DNA from: Limnomonas spitsbergensis
Taxonomy: Eukaryota; Chlorophyta; Chlorophyceae; Chlamydomonadales
Reading direction: 5' to 3'
Assembly: GCA_037349105.1 (NCBI GenBank)
Contig: JAYJMM010000040.1
Location: 844,001 to 908,000, forward strand
DNA length: 64,000 nt
The notes below the pieces were generated by a model that was given only the letters and a program-made list of their open reading frames with translations, did not search any database and had not been told where the DNA came from. Below, one piece after another: positions 54,501-64,000 of this stretch (within the stretch, counting starts at the first letter, position 1; each line of letters opens with the position of its first letter). The translations under genes and the position numbers were made by a program.

Positions 54501-57500
54501 GGGAGGGTTGGTGTGGGAGGCCCAAAGCCTCTTCCAAAACGACTCAGCAGAGTGAACCTGATGAAACGAATCTGAGGGCAAAATATGATTGACAAAGTGT
54601 TAACCCTAAACCAGGGAGTGTTCCACTCGTGTCTGGATGGGGGCACGTTTAGATAACCAGGTGCTGCTGCACTTGCTCACCAAAACATGTTGGCATGCGA
54701 TGTTCCGGAGCGTGGATATATCGAGTTTGCAACATAGTAGCCCTCAGAGCTGAAGGTGCAGCCTGTTGGGCAGCTTCCGGTCGCCGCAAACTGCCCACTG
54801 CAGCCCACATCGCTGCGGATAATACACGATGACGCCGAGACGCACTGGCTCTGGGTCGCTGTCAGCGGCTGGTACGGGCACTGGGCCGGTGCCGGGGTAA
54901 TGCCCATGCCCAGACAGCATGGGGAGCTCGGGTCGCAACGGTAGGCTGAGAACTGGTCGTCGAGTGACGATCCCATCGCTGTTGCATACGTGCAAAAGCC
55001 TGACAGCGATGCCGCAGTGACAGTTATGATGATGGAGACCTTGGCCAAGTCAAGCCCTGAGGACTGGGTCCAAAGAAGACCAGGAGTAGAAGATGTCCCA
55101 AAGTAACCGCCCTTCAGCAAGCCGGCAGCATACCTGCATGGGTGGGGGAGGACAGGCAGTACAATGTGAGTGCACGGATGGCAGGACACTGTGGGCATGA
55201 CGCAGTAGCGGTACTGAAGGCACAGTGCACCACTTGCGGAGGCTCCAGGTGAGGAAGGAGCTGGCAGCAGTGGTTCTTTAGGTTAAATCACTTTAGGATG
55301 GCCGCTGGGCAGCTAGCATTGGGCCAATAGGGACAAGGTCTTCTTGCTTATGGCCGGTGACCCAAGCAGCAGCGCGTGCTGACCAGACCACTTCAGCCAA
55401 AGGCCATATGGGAGCTGAATTGTGGCTGAATCACACCGACTTCATATTGGCAGGATGGAGTGACTTGTATGGGGGGCACTAAGATGCTTGTACTCACCTT
55501 GCAAATGTCTTGCATGAGGCGAAATTGTGTATCAAAGGGTTGTCACCACCCATTACTGCACAACAACAGGGTAGACAATAATGAAGTCAGAAGCATGCGG
55601 AGGGTCAACTGAAGGGAGGAGGGCAATGTGCATATCCAGATTGGGGACAGATAACTGTGTACCACTCATGAAGGTGCGCCACTAAAACTCTCCAGCTGCA
55701 TGCCTACTGTAGTGACCTGGGAACATGCCTGCTACCTGCATGCCATGCTAGAGTTACACACCTACTTCAGTGGCCCACTGCCACCAGCAAAGTGGCAACA
55801 TGCCTTAGTCCAGCATGCATCCAGGGTCCTAAAAGCATGGCAGTCGCAGTAAGTGTTTGGCTGGAAAAGTGCCATAAACTAAATGGACATCCAGGTCCGA
55901 GGCCTCCCATATAAGCCACACCTTTGTATGCACCTAGCCCCCACATGGACATCACCTGAAGTTGTGCAGAAAGTTGTGTTGAGCAGCGTGTCGTTGGCCA
56001 TCTCGCCGGTGTCCAATGGCAAGGCCCACATGGCTAGGGCTGAGGCAAGGGAGCCGTCCGTGAAGGATGCGCAGGCCGTGTCCCTCACTGCGTAGTGTGT
56101 GCGTACGACCGTGTGAGGGTATCAGAGCTAATCGTAGCATGTGGGATGTAGAGGTCATGGCGAAGTGACTAGGCTCACAATGTACAAAAGCCCTTGTTAC
56201 CATCCCCCAAGAGATCAATTTGGGGGTTACCCTTCGCCCCAGAGTTGTCAGCATGGCTTGGTGACTACGCCCACAGACCCACAAAACCTTAAAACAGAAA
56301 CCAACTGATTTAACCAAACTTGTGCTGCAGAAATGTTGCACAATGTTGCGAAGGGGCAGCAACAAAGGACCCTAGCAAGCCGCACCTATGAAGCCGCAGG
56401 TCAAGGACTGGGAGTTCCAGGCGCATCCCGTCTTGCTGCTTCCACACGTGTCCTGCACGTGCGTAGATTATTCATTAAGGATTAGCAGTTACAGGTTTAT
56501 TCAGGGTTGAGGCTCAAGGGTCGTGAGTGAAGGGTTTGCAGCTCCTGGTTGAGGTGCTCACAATGAGTTGCAGTAGGATGCCAGCCTCCCCTTGGTACCC
56601 GATGACATCATGCAAGCCGCCAAAACATGATTCAACATTATGGACTAGCGGGGTTTATTTTGGATCCATCAGCTCAAGACTCTTAAGGACAGCCTCGTCC
56701 ATGCCTGGGGGCAGGGTGCTGCAAGCCCTGCTGCTTAGGCAATCGGCCGTAGGCCAGTTGGGGTCCCCTCCTTATAGGGCCAGTGGTGGCTGATGCAGTT
56801 AGCACAGGGCAGGCTGGTTCAAAGGTAAAAACCTGGGACGCGACCTGTGGCACTCCAGTACTCACCTTTGCAAAGCATCTGGAGCAATCGGTGTTGCATT
56901 GGGCAGCAAGTTGGGTCTGGCAGAGTGTCCCATTCCAAGAGCAGCCCTCAGAGTAGTGGCTAGCTGCACAGCTCGCTCCATCACCGCAGAGGTCGCAGCT
57001 TGAGTAGCAAGACGCAGCTACACATGTTGCATTTTGCCATATGCAGCCGCCTGGAAGGGTACTCGCGTAACAGCTGGTCGTGGAAGTGCAGGCCTTGCAG
57101 TTTCCAGGGCACGTCAGGCCAAAAGGGACCGGCGGAGAGGGCGGGGAAGGAGAGGGTTTGGGGGGTGAAGGTTGAGGCGGGGGCGGGGGTGAGGGTTTGG
57201 GTGGTACCGGGGGAGAGGGAGAGGGTTTAGGAGGCACAGGGAAGGGCAGCAGGGGTGAGGGAGAGGGTGAAGGAGGGCCAGGGAAGGGCCAAGGGAGGGG
57301 AGAAGGGGAGGGATGGGGGGGGGAAGGGAAAGGGGGAGAGGGGAAAAGAGAAGGTGGGGAGGGGAGAGGAGGGGGAGGAGGGGAAGGGGGGAGGGGGGAG
57401 TGGGGTGGAGGGGGAGGAGGAGGGGGAGGGGGAGGGGGGGAGGGGGGCGGAGGGGGGGGGAGGGGGCGGAGGGGGAGGGGAAAAGGGGAAGAGGGGGGGA

Positions 57501-59297
57501 GGGGGAGGAGGGGGGGGAGGGGGGGGGGGTATGGGGGAGGGAGGTGGAGGGGGGGGAGGGGGGGGAGGGGGGGGGGGGGGAGGGGGGCGGAGGGGGTGGA
57601 GGAGGAGGAGGAGGAGGAGGTAGGGGGGCGGGGGGCGGTGGGGGGGGAGGGGGGGGAGGGGGAGGAGGAAGGGGGGAGGGGGGAGGAGGGGGGGGGGGGG
57701 GAGGGGGGGGAGGGGGAAGAGGGGAGGGGGGAGGAGGGGGGGGAGGGGGGGGAGGGGGAGGGGGAAGGGGGGAGGGGGGAGGAGGGGGGGGAGGGGGGGG
57801 AGGGGGAGGGGGAAGGGGGGAGGGGGGAGGAGGGGGGGGAGGGGGGGGAGGGGGAGGGGGGAGGGGGGAGGGCGGTGGAGGAGGGGGAGGGGGGGGAGGG
57901 GGGGGGGGGGAGGGGGGAGGGGGGGGGGGGGGGGGGGGGAGGGGGAGGGGGGAGGGGAGAGGGGGGAGGAGGGGGGGGAGGGGGAGGGGGGGGAGGAGGG
58001 AGGGGGGAGGGGGGAGGAGGGGGAGGAGGGGGGGGAGGAGGAGGGTGGAGGGGGGAGGGGGGAGGAGGAGGGGGAGGGGGGGGAGGGGGGGGGGGGGGGG
58101 CGAGGTGGAGGAGGGGGAGGGGGGGGAGGGGGGGGGGGAAGCGGGGAAGGGGGCGGAGGGGGGGGAGGGGGGGGAGGGGGAGGGGGGAGAGGGGAGGGGG
58201 GAGGGGGGGGGGGAGGAGGAGGAGGGGGAGGGGGGAGGGGGGAGGGGGGTGGAGGGGGTGGAGGGGGTGGAGGGGGAGGGGGATGAGGGGAGGGGGGAGG
58301 GGGGGGGGGAGGGGGGGGAGGGGGAGGGGGGAGGGGGGAGGGCGGTGGCGGTGGTGGAGGGGGGGGAGGGGGGGGGGGAAGAGGGGAGGGGGGAGGGGGG
58401 GGGGGAGGAGGGGGAGGGGGAGGGGGAAGAGGGGAGAGGGGAGGAGGAGGGGGAGGAGGGGGAGGGGGAGGGGGGAGGGGGGAGGGGGGAGGAGGGGGAG
58501 GGGGGGGAGGGGGGGGGGGGGAGCGGAGAAGGGGGCGGAGGGGGGGGAGGGGGGGGAGGGGGAGGGGGGAGGGGGGAGGGGGGAGGAGGTGGGGGAGGAG
58601 GGGGAGGGGGAGGGGGGAGGGGGGAGGGGGGGGGAGGGGGTGGTGGGGGGGGAGGGGGAGGGGGAAGAGGGGAGGGGGGTGGAGGGGGTGGAGGGGGGGG
58701 AGGGGGAGGGGGAAGAGGGGAGGGGGGAGGAGGGGGGGGGGGAGGGGGAGGGGGGGGCGGGAGGGGGGAGGGGGGTGGAGGGGGGGGAGGGGGAGGAGGG
58801 GGAGGGGGGAAGGGGGAGGGGGGCGGAGGGGGGGGAGGGGGGGGAGGGGGGGGAGGTGAGTGGGGAGGAGGGGGGGGAGGGGGGGGAGGGGGAGGGGGGA
58901 GGGGGGAGGGGGGAGGAGGGGGGGGAGGGGGGGGAGGGGGAGGGGGGAGGGGGGAGGGGGGCGGAGGGGGGGGAGGGGGGGGAGGGGGAGGGGGAAGGGG
59001 GGAGGGGGGGGGAGGGGGGGGAGGGGGGGGAGGGGGAGGGGGAAGGGGGGAGGGGGGGGGAGGGGGGGGAGGGGGGGGAGGGGGAGGGGGAAGGGGGGAG
59101 GGGGGGGGAGGGGGGGGAGGGGGGGGAGGGGGAGGGGGAAGGGGGGAGGGGGAGGGGGAAGGGGGGAGGGAGGGGGAAGGGGGGAGGGGGGAGGGGGGGG
59201 GAGGGGGGGGAGGGGGGGGAGGGGGAGGGGGTGATATCAGTGCCATTGCACTCGTTATTACGCAGACAAGCACGATGAGCCGCATGATACCAATCAT
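38102..59297 (-). CDS. Giant HRGP/PSI/REJ-type I membrane glycoprotein, 34 exons
   Basis: One gene of 34 exons; exons 2-34 sum to 6,549 nt (2,182 aa) with every phase consistent. Exon 1 (59297-56866) adds about 810 codons. Architecture from N-terminus: signal peptide ([17 protein letters not shown] at 59285), about 700-residue Ser-Pro-rich rod, PSI-like and other Cys-rich modules, REJ/PKD-like beta domains, an Arg-rich/helical segment, a second Pro-rich hinge, a SEA-like domain, a transmembrane helix and tail [14 protein letters not shown] large extracellular adhesion, mating or flagellar-surface role in an alga is likely by analogy with hydroxyproline-rich and polycystin-type proteins; this is inference. 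Exon 1 needs a frame correction within the Pro tract (see findings). Coordinates of parts are listed in the next entries. Confidence 0.88.
48866..56452 (-). CDS. Exons 2-17 of the giant gene: Cys-rich ectodomain
   Basis: Exons: 56452-56386, 56087-55956, 55555-55498, 55133-54681, 54154-53947, 53612-53483, 53131-53013, 52591-52482, 52193-52109, 51513-51372, 51212-51088, 50723-50613, 50405-50162, 49659-49590, 49393-49244, 49037-48866. Each small exon carries 3-8 cysteines. PSI-like [19 protein letters not shown] is in exon 2. Others read [78 protein letters not shown] and [20 protein letters not shown]. Alternating short Cys-rich pieces suggest a series of disulphide-bonded repeats of about 100-150 residues, each with an acidic helix ([14 protein letters not shown]). 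N-glycosylation sequons (NTT, NAT, NIS, NVT) are frequent. No introns here show junction copies. Confidence 0.85.
56866..59297 (-). CDS. Exon 1 of the giant gene: signal peptide, Pro/Ser rod, first PSI-like modules
   Basis: ATG 59297 or 59285 opens [18 protein letters not shown], a strong signal peptide. Then about 2.1 kb encode Pro/Ser/Leu, with the regular motif [14 protein letters not shown], the classic hydroxyproline-rich glycoprotein signature of chlorophyte walls. At about 57110 the frame enters [20 protein letters not shown], then [10 protein letters not shown] and [20 protein letters not shown]: cysteine spacing C-x2-C-x6-C...G-C-x-W like PSI domains. The signal peptide lies in a different frame from the Cys-rich end; the length from ATG to donor is 2 mod 3, so a net +1 (or -2) is needed. 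An upstream ATG at 59517 gives an uninterrupted 944-codon frame but with a poor signal sequence. Confidence 0.75.
57115..59240 (-). repeat. 2.1-kb extreme G-rich (plus) / C-rich (minus) low-complexity tract
   Basis: The plus strand is nearly pure G and A, with scattered T and C and G runs up to about 17. It consists of degenerate units GGGGGGGAGGGGGAGGGGGA. All three minus frames and two or more plus frames stay open for 2 kb, so frame length says nothing about coding here. On the minus strand it encodes the Ser-Pro rod of the giant gene. Dense G4-forming potential. Confidence 0.97.
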
Positions 59298-60683
59298 CGC
59301 GCAGTACAGTCAGGAGTTGCGCACTGTGGTCTTGGGGTTTCGCTCGTAGGCACCCTCTGCCTTGTTCCACCTTCACGTGGTAAAGTGAGAAAGACACAGC
59401 AAGTAAGGGGCAGAACATGCAATGTTTTGTAGACAAATTTGAGTCCGTATTATCATTTAGGGCAGTCAGTCCGCTTTTCTCCTGGCTGGTGCTTTCACAA
59501 TATATTCTGGGAAGCATGATTGTTTTCTGTCCAAAACGAAGCAGTTGCAGACAGTCAGTTTTATATGAATGACTACCGGTAATAATAATGAAAATAATGA
59601 CATGAAAATATGTCCTTGGCTGTCAGCTAGAAACCTGGAAATGTAAGGGATGGTTTTAGTCTGTCATGGAAGGGGGGTTCCGTTTCGCTAATGTTTCCAC
59701 AGTCTGGCCAGTGCATTACTGTTACCAAGATGCATGGCATGGTCTGGGGAAAACATGTGCCAGATGGAGGTAGCAATGACAGTCTGGAGTGTACAGAGTT
59801 TGGGGTGGCTAAATGTCTATGGTGCCTTCTTATGCTTCTTGATTGGCATTGTGCCTTAGACACAAGTATACCTAAGTAGTGTACGCCTGCATAAGCTTCC
59901 ATAAGATCGGCACTGGATCTGTGTGCCATGCACTAATAGGTATAGCTGCGGCTTGCTTAGGGCTCTCACTCATAATTGCATGATGCACGCAGTGATGATC
60001 ATAGTAATGAGTGATAACTGCAACGCTCGACAGGAATTTAGGAGGCAGTGTTCACAATGCTGCAACGGGCTCAAATTTTATAAGAATCCACCATGCATAG
60101 AAATATGTCCTGCTTGATCGTGCAATGTATGTAGCGATGCTGAGTAAATCCTCCGTCAGTACCGTCACTGAATCTTGCATCATGCTTAGCACACCTGTAT
60201 CAATCAATGAAACATACAGTACGTTCGTGGCCCAGTTGTAAGCTCGGCGCAATTGCGTGCCACGACAGTCCATTTTTGCAGCGAGTATCCATACCGGAAT
60301 ATGACATTTCGTTCGGCATTGCTATATTTACTACAAGATAGGGCCAGCACTCGTCGTCCGTCAGGCATTTGCCTCACCGTAGGAAGGGGGTAGTTTTCGG
60401 GGTATCGGTGGGGAGGTTTTACAGGGTATGATACGGGTTCCTTCGCGGCTCATCTACCATTCCGCTACCCTCGGACCCTTTCCAGGACACTGATCACACG
60501 TAACAGCGCCCACGAGCCACACGCTCAGCGCATACATCCAACATCAACAATCAAGAGCGCAAACCCTACGTTCGCCGGCTAGTTGCCGGTTGTCGTCATT
60601 CCAAGCTCACCGACCAGGCTGACATGTCATTATTGGTATCCAGTACTGGTACACACGTGATAATGGATGCCAGGCTTCCTTAC
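59298..60683. other. Upstream region of the giant gene, no other gene seen
   Basis: This AT-richer stretch should hold the 5' UTR and promoter of the giant minus-strand gene. No exon with convincing splice sites was found. TCAGTACCGTC and related short motifs recur but without clear structure. Confidence 0.4.
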
Positions 60684-60813
60684 CGATCGTGGCCGGCGAT
60701 CCAGAGGTGTCGAAGGGGGGAGAGAGAGGAGGGACTTCCTTGGATCTAATAGCGGCGTTGATATACCAACTTTTAGAGGCGATGAGACGTGAAGTAGTCG
60801 GCTGAGTAGCTGC
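60684..60813 (-). CDS. Isolated internal exon candidate
   Basis: Bounded by CACGCAG (upstream) and a strong GTAAGG donor, 43 codons plus 1 nt. It reads AATQPTTSRLIASKSWYINA then IRSKEVPPLSPPFDTSGSPA. Composition is protein-like, but no partner exon in matching phase was identified, and the family is unknown. Confidence 0.38.
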
Positions 60814-61468
60814 CTGCGTGAAGATAACATAAGAACATAATCATTGCACACACCTGCTTAAAATGGGGTGGTGTATGTGGCGGGTGGCCGGGGCTTCCAG
60901 TCAGCCTCAGGAAGGAACCGGCGGGACGGTGCATGGAAAGACGGATGACTGTATATAATGGACGCAGGCATTATAAACGGTTCGCATCGAATGATATGCA
61001 AGTATCGAAGCAGCATGCATACAATACTTAGGCATGCCTGTCGGTGATGTCAGTCGAAAATTGTTGGCCAGTACTACCAAGCAAGTATGGGTAATGGCTG
61101 GTACGTTTGCAGCAAGAAGATGCAAATGTAATCATGGTGGCGATGAATAAGAAGTCTGATACTAGCCGCGGTCTGGGGCCAGCTTGATGAAGGCCCTTTC
61201 AGATAGAAGGGATTGTCTCCAGACAACCTGTGCCATATTGCACAGTTCGTCGCACGCACGAGCGAGGACTGATCTAATGAACATGTCAGCACGCCCGACA
61301 AGCCAACGCGTAAGCAGTAAGCATCATTAGTCATGTATGTCACGATGAAAAGGCGCTAATACTAAGATTACTGATTACTGATTCTGATACCCTACTACCG
61401 TATTACTGCTCACAGACCAGCAGCCAGGTCCAATGGATGAATGAACATGATGATATAGGACAACTCAC

Positions 61469-61575
61469 TGTAAAATACTCGCTGGAGAGCGTGGTCGCAG
61501 TGTGGAGATGATTGCCCACTTCCTTACTAATTTGCTCAAAATGAGGCGCGCAGCGCCTGGAAGTGCTGCCGCTCA
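61469..61575 (-). CDS. Isolated internal exon candidate
   Basis: After TATTTAG and before a GTGAGT donor, 35 codons read SGSTSRRCAPHFEQISKEVG then NHLHTATTLSSEYFT, a helical-looking stretch. Downstream (about 61270-61165) another open piece reads VLARACDELCNMAQVVWRQS then LLSERAFIKLAPDRG before TAG, but its phase does not join directly. Possibly two exons of one small helical protein. Confidence 0.35.
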
Positions 61576-61896
61576 CTAAATACGCCACGTATGCTTTGTA
61601 CCGCGTTGTGTGTTCCTTATACTATTTTCACTGTGAAGATTACACGTGATTACGATCGAAAGGAGCTTTTCCGGGATTTTCCACAGAACCAGAGGCGTCG
61701 TACTACGACACTGCTTTTGCAAAAAAATACGCATCAGTTGATACCGACAATGGACAATGCAAGTATGCAACAATGTTTAAGACAATGGGTCCTGCGCAGC
61801 TTGGTTGACTTGGTAATTGACATTGACGGGACCGTGTCGAGCTACCGGTTTGGATCGCGATGGATGGACAAGATTAGACCTCGCTATGATGTTATG

Positions 61897-62420
61897 ACAG
61901 CCCGTTTCTGAATGACTGCGGAGGAAAAATATGTGCGATGGTCTAATGGCCTGCGGAAGAGTTCCGCAGAGGTCGTTTCTGATTGGACCCTGCGGAGCGT
62001 GGGTGTCCAGGGGATAGGTCGTACACATGGCTGCCGAATTTGAATCGCTTTGGTGTCAATCTCCTATTCTTTCGAGTCGACTAAATCCTGCTCGACACCA
62101 TGTCACATTTCTACCTGCTCTGCTGCATCTGCTGATTCGCTCGCTGTGCTTCATGAAAGGCGCGGCCTGGCGCGGCCCATGTCCAGGGGCGCTCACACGA
62201 CCACGGCATGGACAGAAAAACATGGCGATTCTAATAGATCATTAATATCAGTTCGAAGGCCTTAAATCTTCCCGCAGACTGTGGAGGTTCCGAGGAGGGG
62301 GGGGGTCCTCGGAGAAAAGGCCGCACGCGGGTCTTCTAATGGCCTGCGGAAGAGTTCCAGACCCCGTTCTGTACTACAGGGCATGCGGAGGAGTTCCGCA
62401 GTCAATCAGAAACGGGCTGT
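61897..62420. mobile_element. Non-autonomous DNA transposon with 26-bp terminal inverted repeats
   Basis: The left end ACAGCCCGTTTCTGAATGAC (61897, continuing TGCGGA) and the inverted right end (62395-62420) match over 26 bp with one mismatch. The flanks GATGTTATG and GAACTTATG agree at 7 of 9 positions, as a decayed 9-bp target duplication would; 9-bp duplications are typical of Mutator-like elements. Inside are GGCCTGCGGAAGAGTTCC modules, one forming a hairpin CTGCGGAAGAGTTCCGCAG. 524 bp, no coding capacity. Confidence 0.82.
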
Positions 62421-62517
62421 GAACTTATGACACATCGACATAGATCAGACAGCAACATTCGTACTTCTTAAAAGGAGCCTGCTAGAAGGTATCCCGCTTT
62501 GGACATTCTTTATCTAA

Positions 62518-62965
62518 GGTCGTGTTTCCACTGGTATTCTGTCGGGCCACCAACGCGGTTTAAGGCCCATTTTCGACCCAACTGCCGCAAACCGACACGG
62601 TTTAGGCCTTTCTGTTCGAGGCCGAAACCACGCATTCGAGAAAAGCCTATACCTCGTCGATGACCAGGTTTAAGCTATTCTGTGAGTTGGTTGCCTCTTG
62701 GTTTAAGGAACCATCTCAGCGCGAAAGATCGTTCGTCATTAAAGACGCCATTTCCATAGCCAGATCGAAATAAGCGGCGACACTTGTGGTTCCGAGGTCA
62801 CGAATCGTCGCAGAACGTATCGGCGCCCCGAGATCAGACCTCTGGCACCAGGAAGTTTGCTGTGAACTTCAGTGGAAACAGTTTGGTTTAAGGCGTGAAA
62901 AAATCACGATCGCGAGCAACCGGATCCAAACCGCGCTGGTTTAAGGCGCCAGTGGAAACACCCCC
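62518..62965. mobile_element. PIF/Harbinger-type MITE
   Basis: Ends GGTCGTGTTTCCACTGG (62518) and, inverted, GGGGGTGTTTCCACTGG (right end) match at 15 of 17 bases. The 448-bp element is flanked by TAA at 62515-62517 and 62966-62968, the 3-bp target duplication used by PIF/Harbinger elements. GGTTTAAG or a close variant occurs at least six times inside, mostly near the ends, as expected for transposase-binding sites. No open frame of note. Confidence 0.9.
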
Positions 62966-63359
62966 TAAGCATGGCTGATGCTTGCTCTTAACTAACACAC
63001 ACAAACACGACTCGGCATCCCGAAATATATGCACAAATGAACACACACAACAAATCCCGGTTTAAGCGTGTACGATTAAACGTAAGCGTCGACATACATG
63101 TGTCACGATCTGTTGGCATGATGCGTGGTGGAACAATCGACGTTGGGCATTTTTCTCCGGTCAAATAAGGCTTTATGCAATGCAAAATTTGTGAGAGGAT
63201 GGTGATGGGCGCCGTGGCTTAAGCGTGCACCGAACATCTGACATTCTGACGTCAGCATCCACATTTAAACGACTTGCCTATTTGTTCCACTCACAACTCG
63301 CCTGTGCTGGAAACGGATCGCCTCAACTTGCGACTATTAAATTGCTATCCTATTTTATC

Positions 63360-63437
63360 ATGGCTCCAATCGGCCAGGGTGCGACGAGTCACATGCCTTA
63401 CCAAGTGATCAACAAGACATGTGGCAACGGCCATACG
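63360..63437 (+). CDS. Possible first exon of a gene leaving the window
   Basis: ATG at 63360 opens 26 codons, MAPIGQGATSHMPYQVINKT then CGNGHT, ending at a GTATGG donor in phase 0. The next exon was not identified. Unrecognised. Confidence 0.35.
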
Positions 63438-63786
63438 GTATGGCAACTTGTTTTGTGCCTGATCTTTCGAGTATCCTCTGCATGTATATCCTCGTTGGTA
63501 AACTCTCTTTGTTTACCACCTCACGGAGCACCATGCCATTGAAATCCAAGGGGGGGGAACAAGTAATATTTCCATGTTATGGACTAGTGCCCGCAAATCA
63601 GTTAGTTCATGGACCCATACATCTCAATCAAAAAACAGGCAGAGCTGAAATGGTCTGAGGTCAGCCATTTCAGGTTCAAGAAAGGCACATCAAACTTATC
63701 CATGCCTCATGCCTGGACATCAATGTTGAGGTTCATAAAACACTCCACAGCCGGAACTAGATAGAGGCATCTGGTTCAGACACACA

Positions 63787-64000
63787 ATGGCGGCGGACAC
63801 GCACTCAGACTCCTGCGTCGGCGCTGCGGGTGGGGCTGGGGGGCCAGGTGGGAGAACCAGGCCCATCGCCCGAGCTTGTGTGCCCAATAACCCTACGCGC
63901 GACACAAATCGGGTAGGGGAGCGAGGCGCGGCCGCCGTACCAAGTGTTGATGGGAAAGCAATGCCCATGGGAGTAGGCTCCGGATCCTTCACATCGCCAC
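63787..64000 (+). CDS. Open frame at right edge, strand ambiguous
   Basis: ATG 63787 opens a frame to the window end: MAADTHSDSCVGAAGGAGG then RTRPIARACVPNNPTRDTN. The minus strand is open over the same bases (63992-63720) and reads PTPMGIAFPSTLGTAAAPRS to CGVFYEPQH and a stop, so it could instead be the last exon of a minus-strand gene entering from the right. I cannot decide. Confidence 0.25.
   Translation, partial: MAADTHSDSCVGAAGGAGGPGGRTRPIARACVPNNPTRDTNRVGERGAAAVPSVDGKAMPMGVGSGSFTSP

Noticed and set aside
57197..59349. Plus-strand Gly/Glu/Arg-rich frames of 600-690 codons
   Set aside because: They are the complement of the Ser-Pro rod. The G/A-only composition removes stop codons from several frames at once; there is no start, splice or domain context.

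Overview
This window looks like nuclear DNA of a green alga, probably a volvocalean chlorophyte. Genes are split into many short exons by GT-AG introns, and every join given here was phase-checked by hand. Introns are long and full of minisatellites. One gene encodes a hydroxyproline-rich Ser-Pro cell-surface domain of the algal type, another a small GTPase of the RJL family known mainly from flagellated eukaryotes. No rRNA, tRNA, CRISPR array or prokaryotic gene organisation was seen.

Layout. 1-420 is a 30-bp minisatellite. 1754-4285 (-) is a probable beta-strand-rich protein of plastid outer-envelope type. It is divergent from 4460-11332 (+), an 8-exon YIPF1/2-type Golgi protein. 12555-16000 holds weak or incomplete genes. 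16053-21193 (-) is an RJL GTPase that ends before any J domain. 21853-23161 (-) and 23160-26808 (+) are two unrecognised genes whose predicted start codons overlap head to head. 31291-34358 (-) is a two-KH-domain RNA-binding protein, divergent from 34692-35359 (+), a small single-pass membrane protein with a basic K-T-P tail. 38102-59297 (-) is a single 34-exon gene of about 3,000 codons. It combines a signal peptide, a very long Pro/Ser-rich tract, PSI-like and other Cys-rich modules, REJ/PKD-like domains, a second Pro-rich hinge, a transmembrane helix and a short basic tail. 60-64 kb holds isolated exon candidates and two non-autonomous DNA transposons, one of them a clear PIF/Harbinger-type MITE.

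The most unusual signal is a repeated architectural habit. In at least five of the genes, segments spanning a splice junction (intron end plus exon start, or exon end plus donor) have been duplicated in tandem inside the intron. This leaves series of decayed mini-exons, often still with AG or GT signals. The copies of acceptor junctions lie upstream of the working exon and those of donor junctions lie downstream. The large surface-protein gene shows none that I noticed. A second point of interest is the 2.1-kb Pro-rich exon, where the Ser-Pro repeat pattern changes reading frame at long G/C homopolymers.
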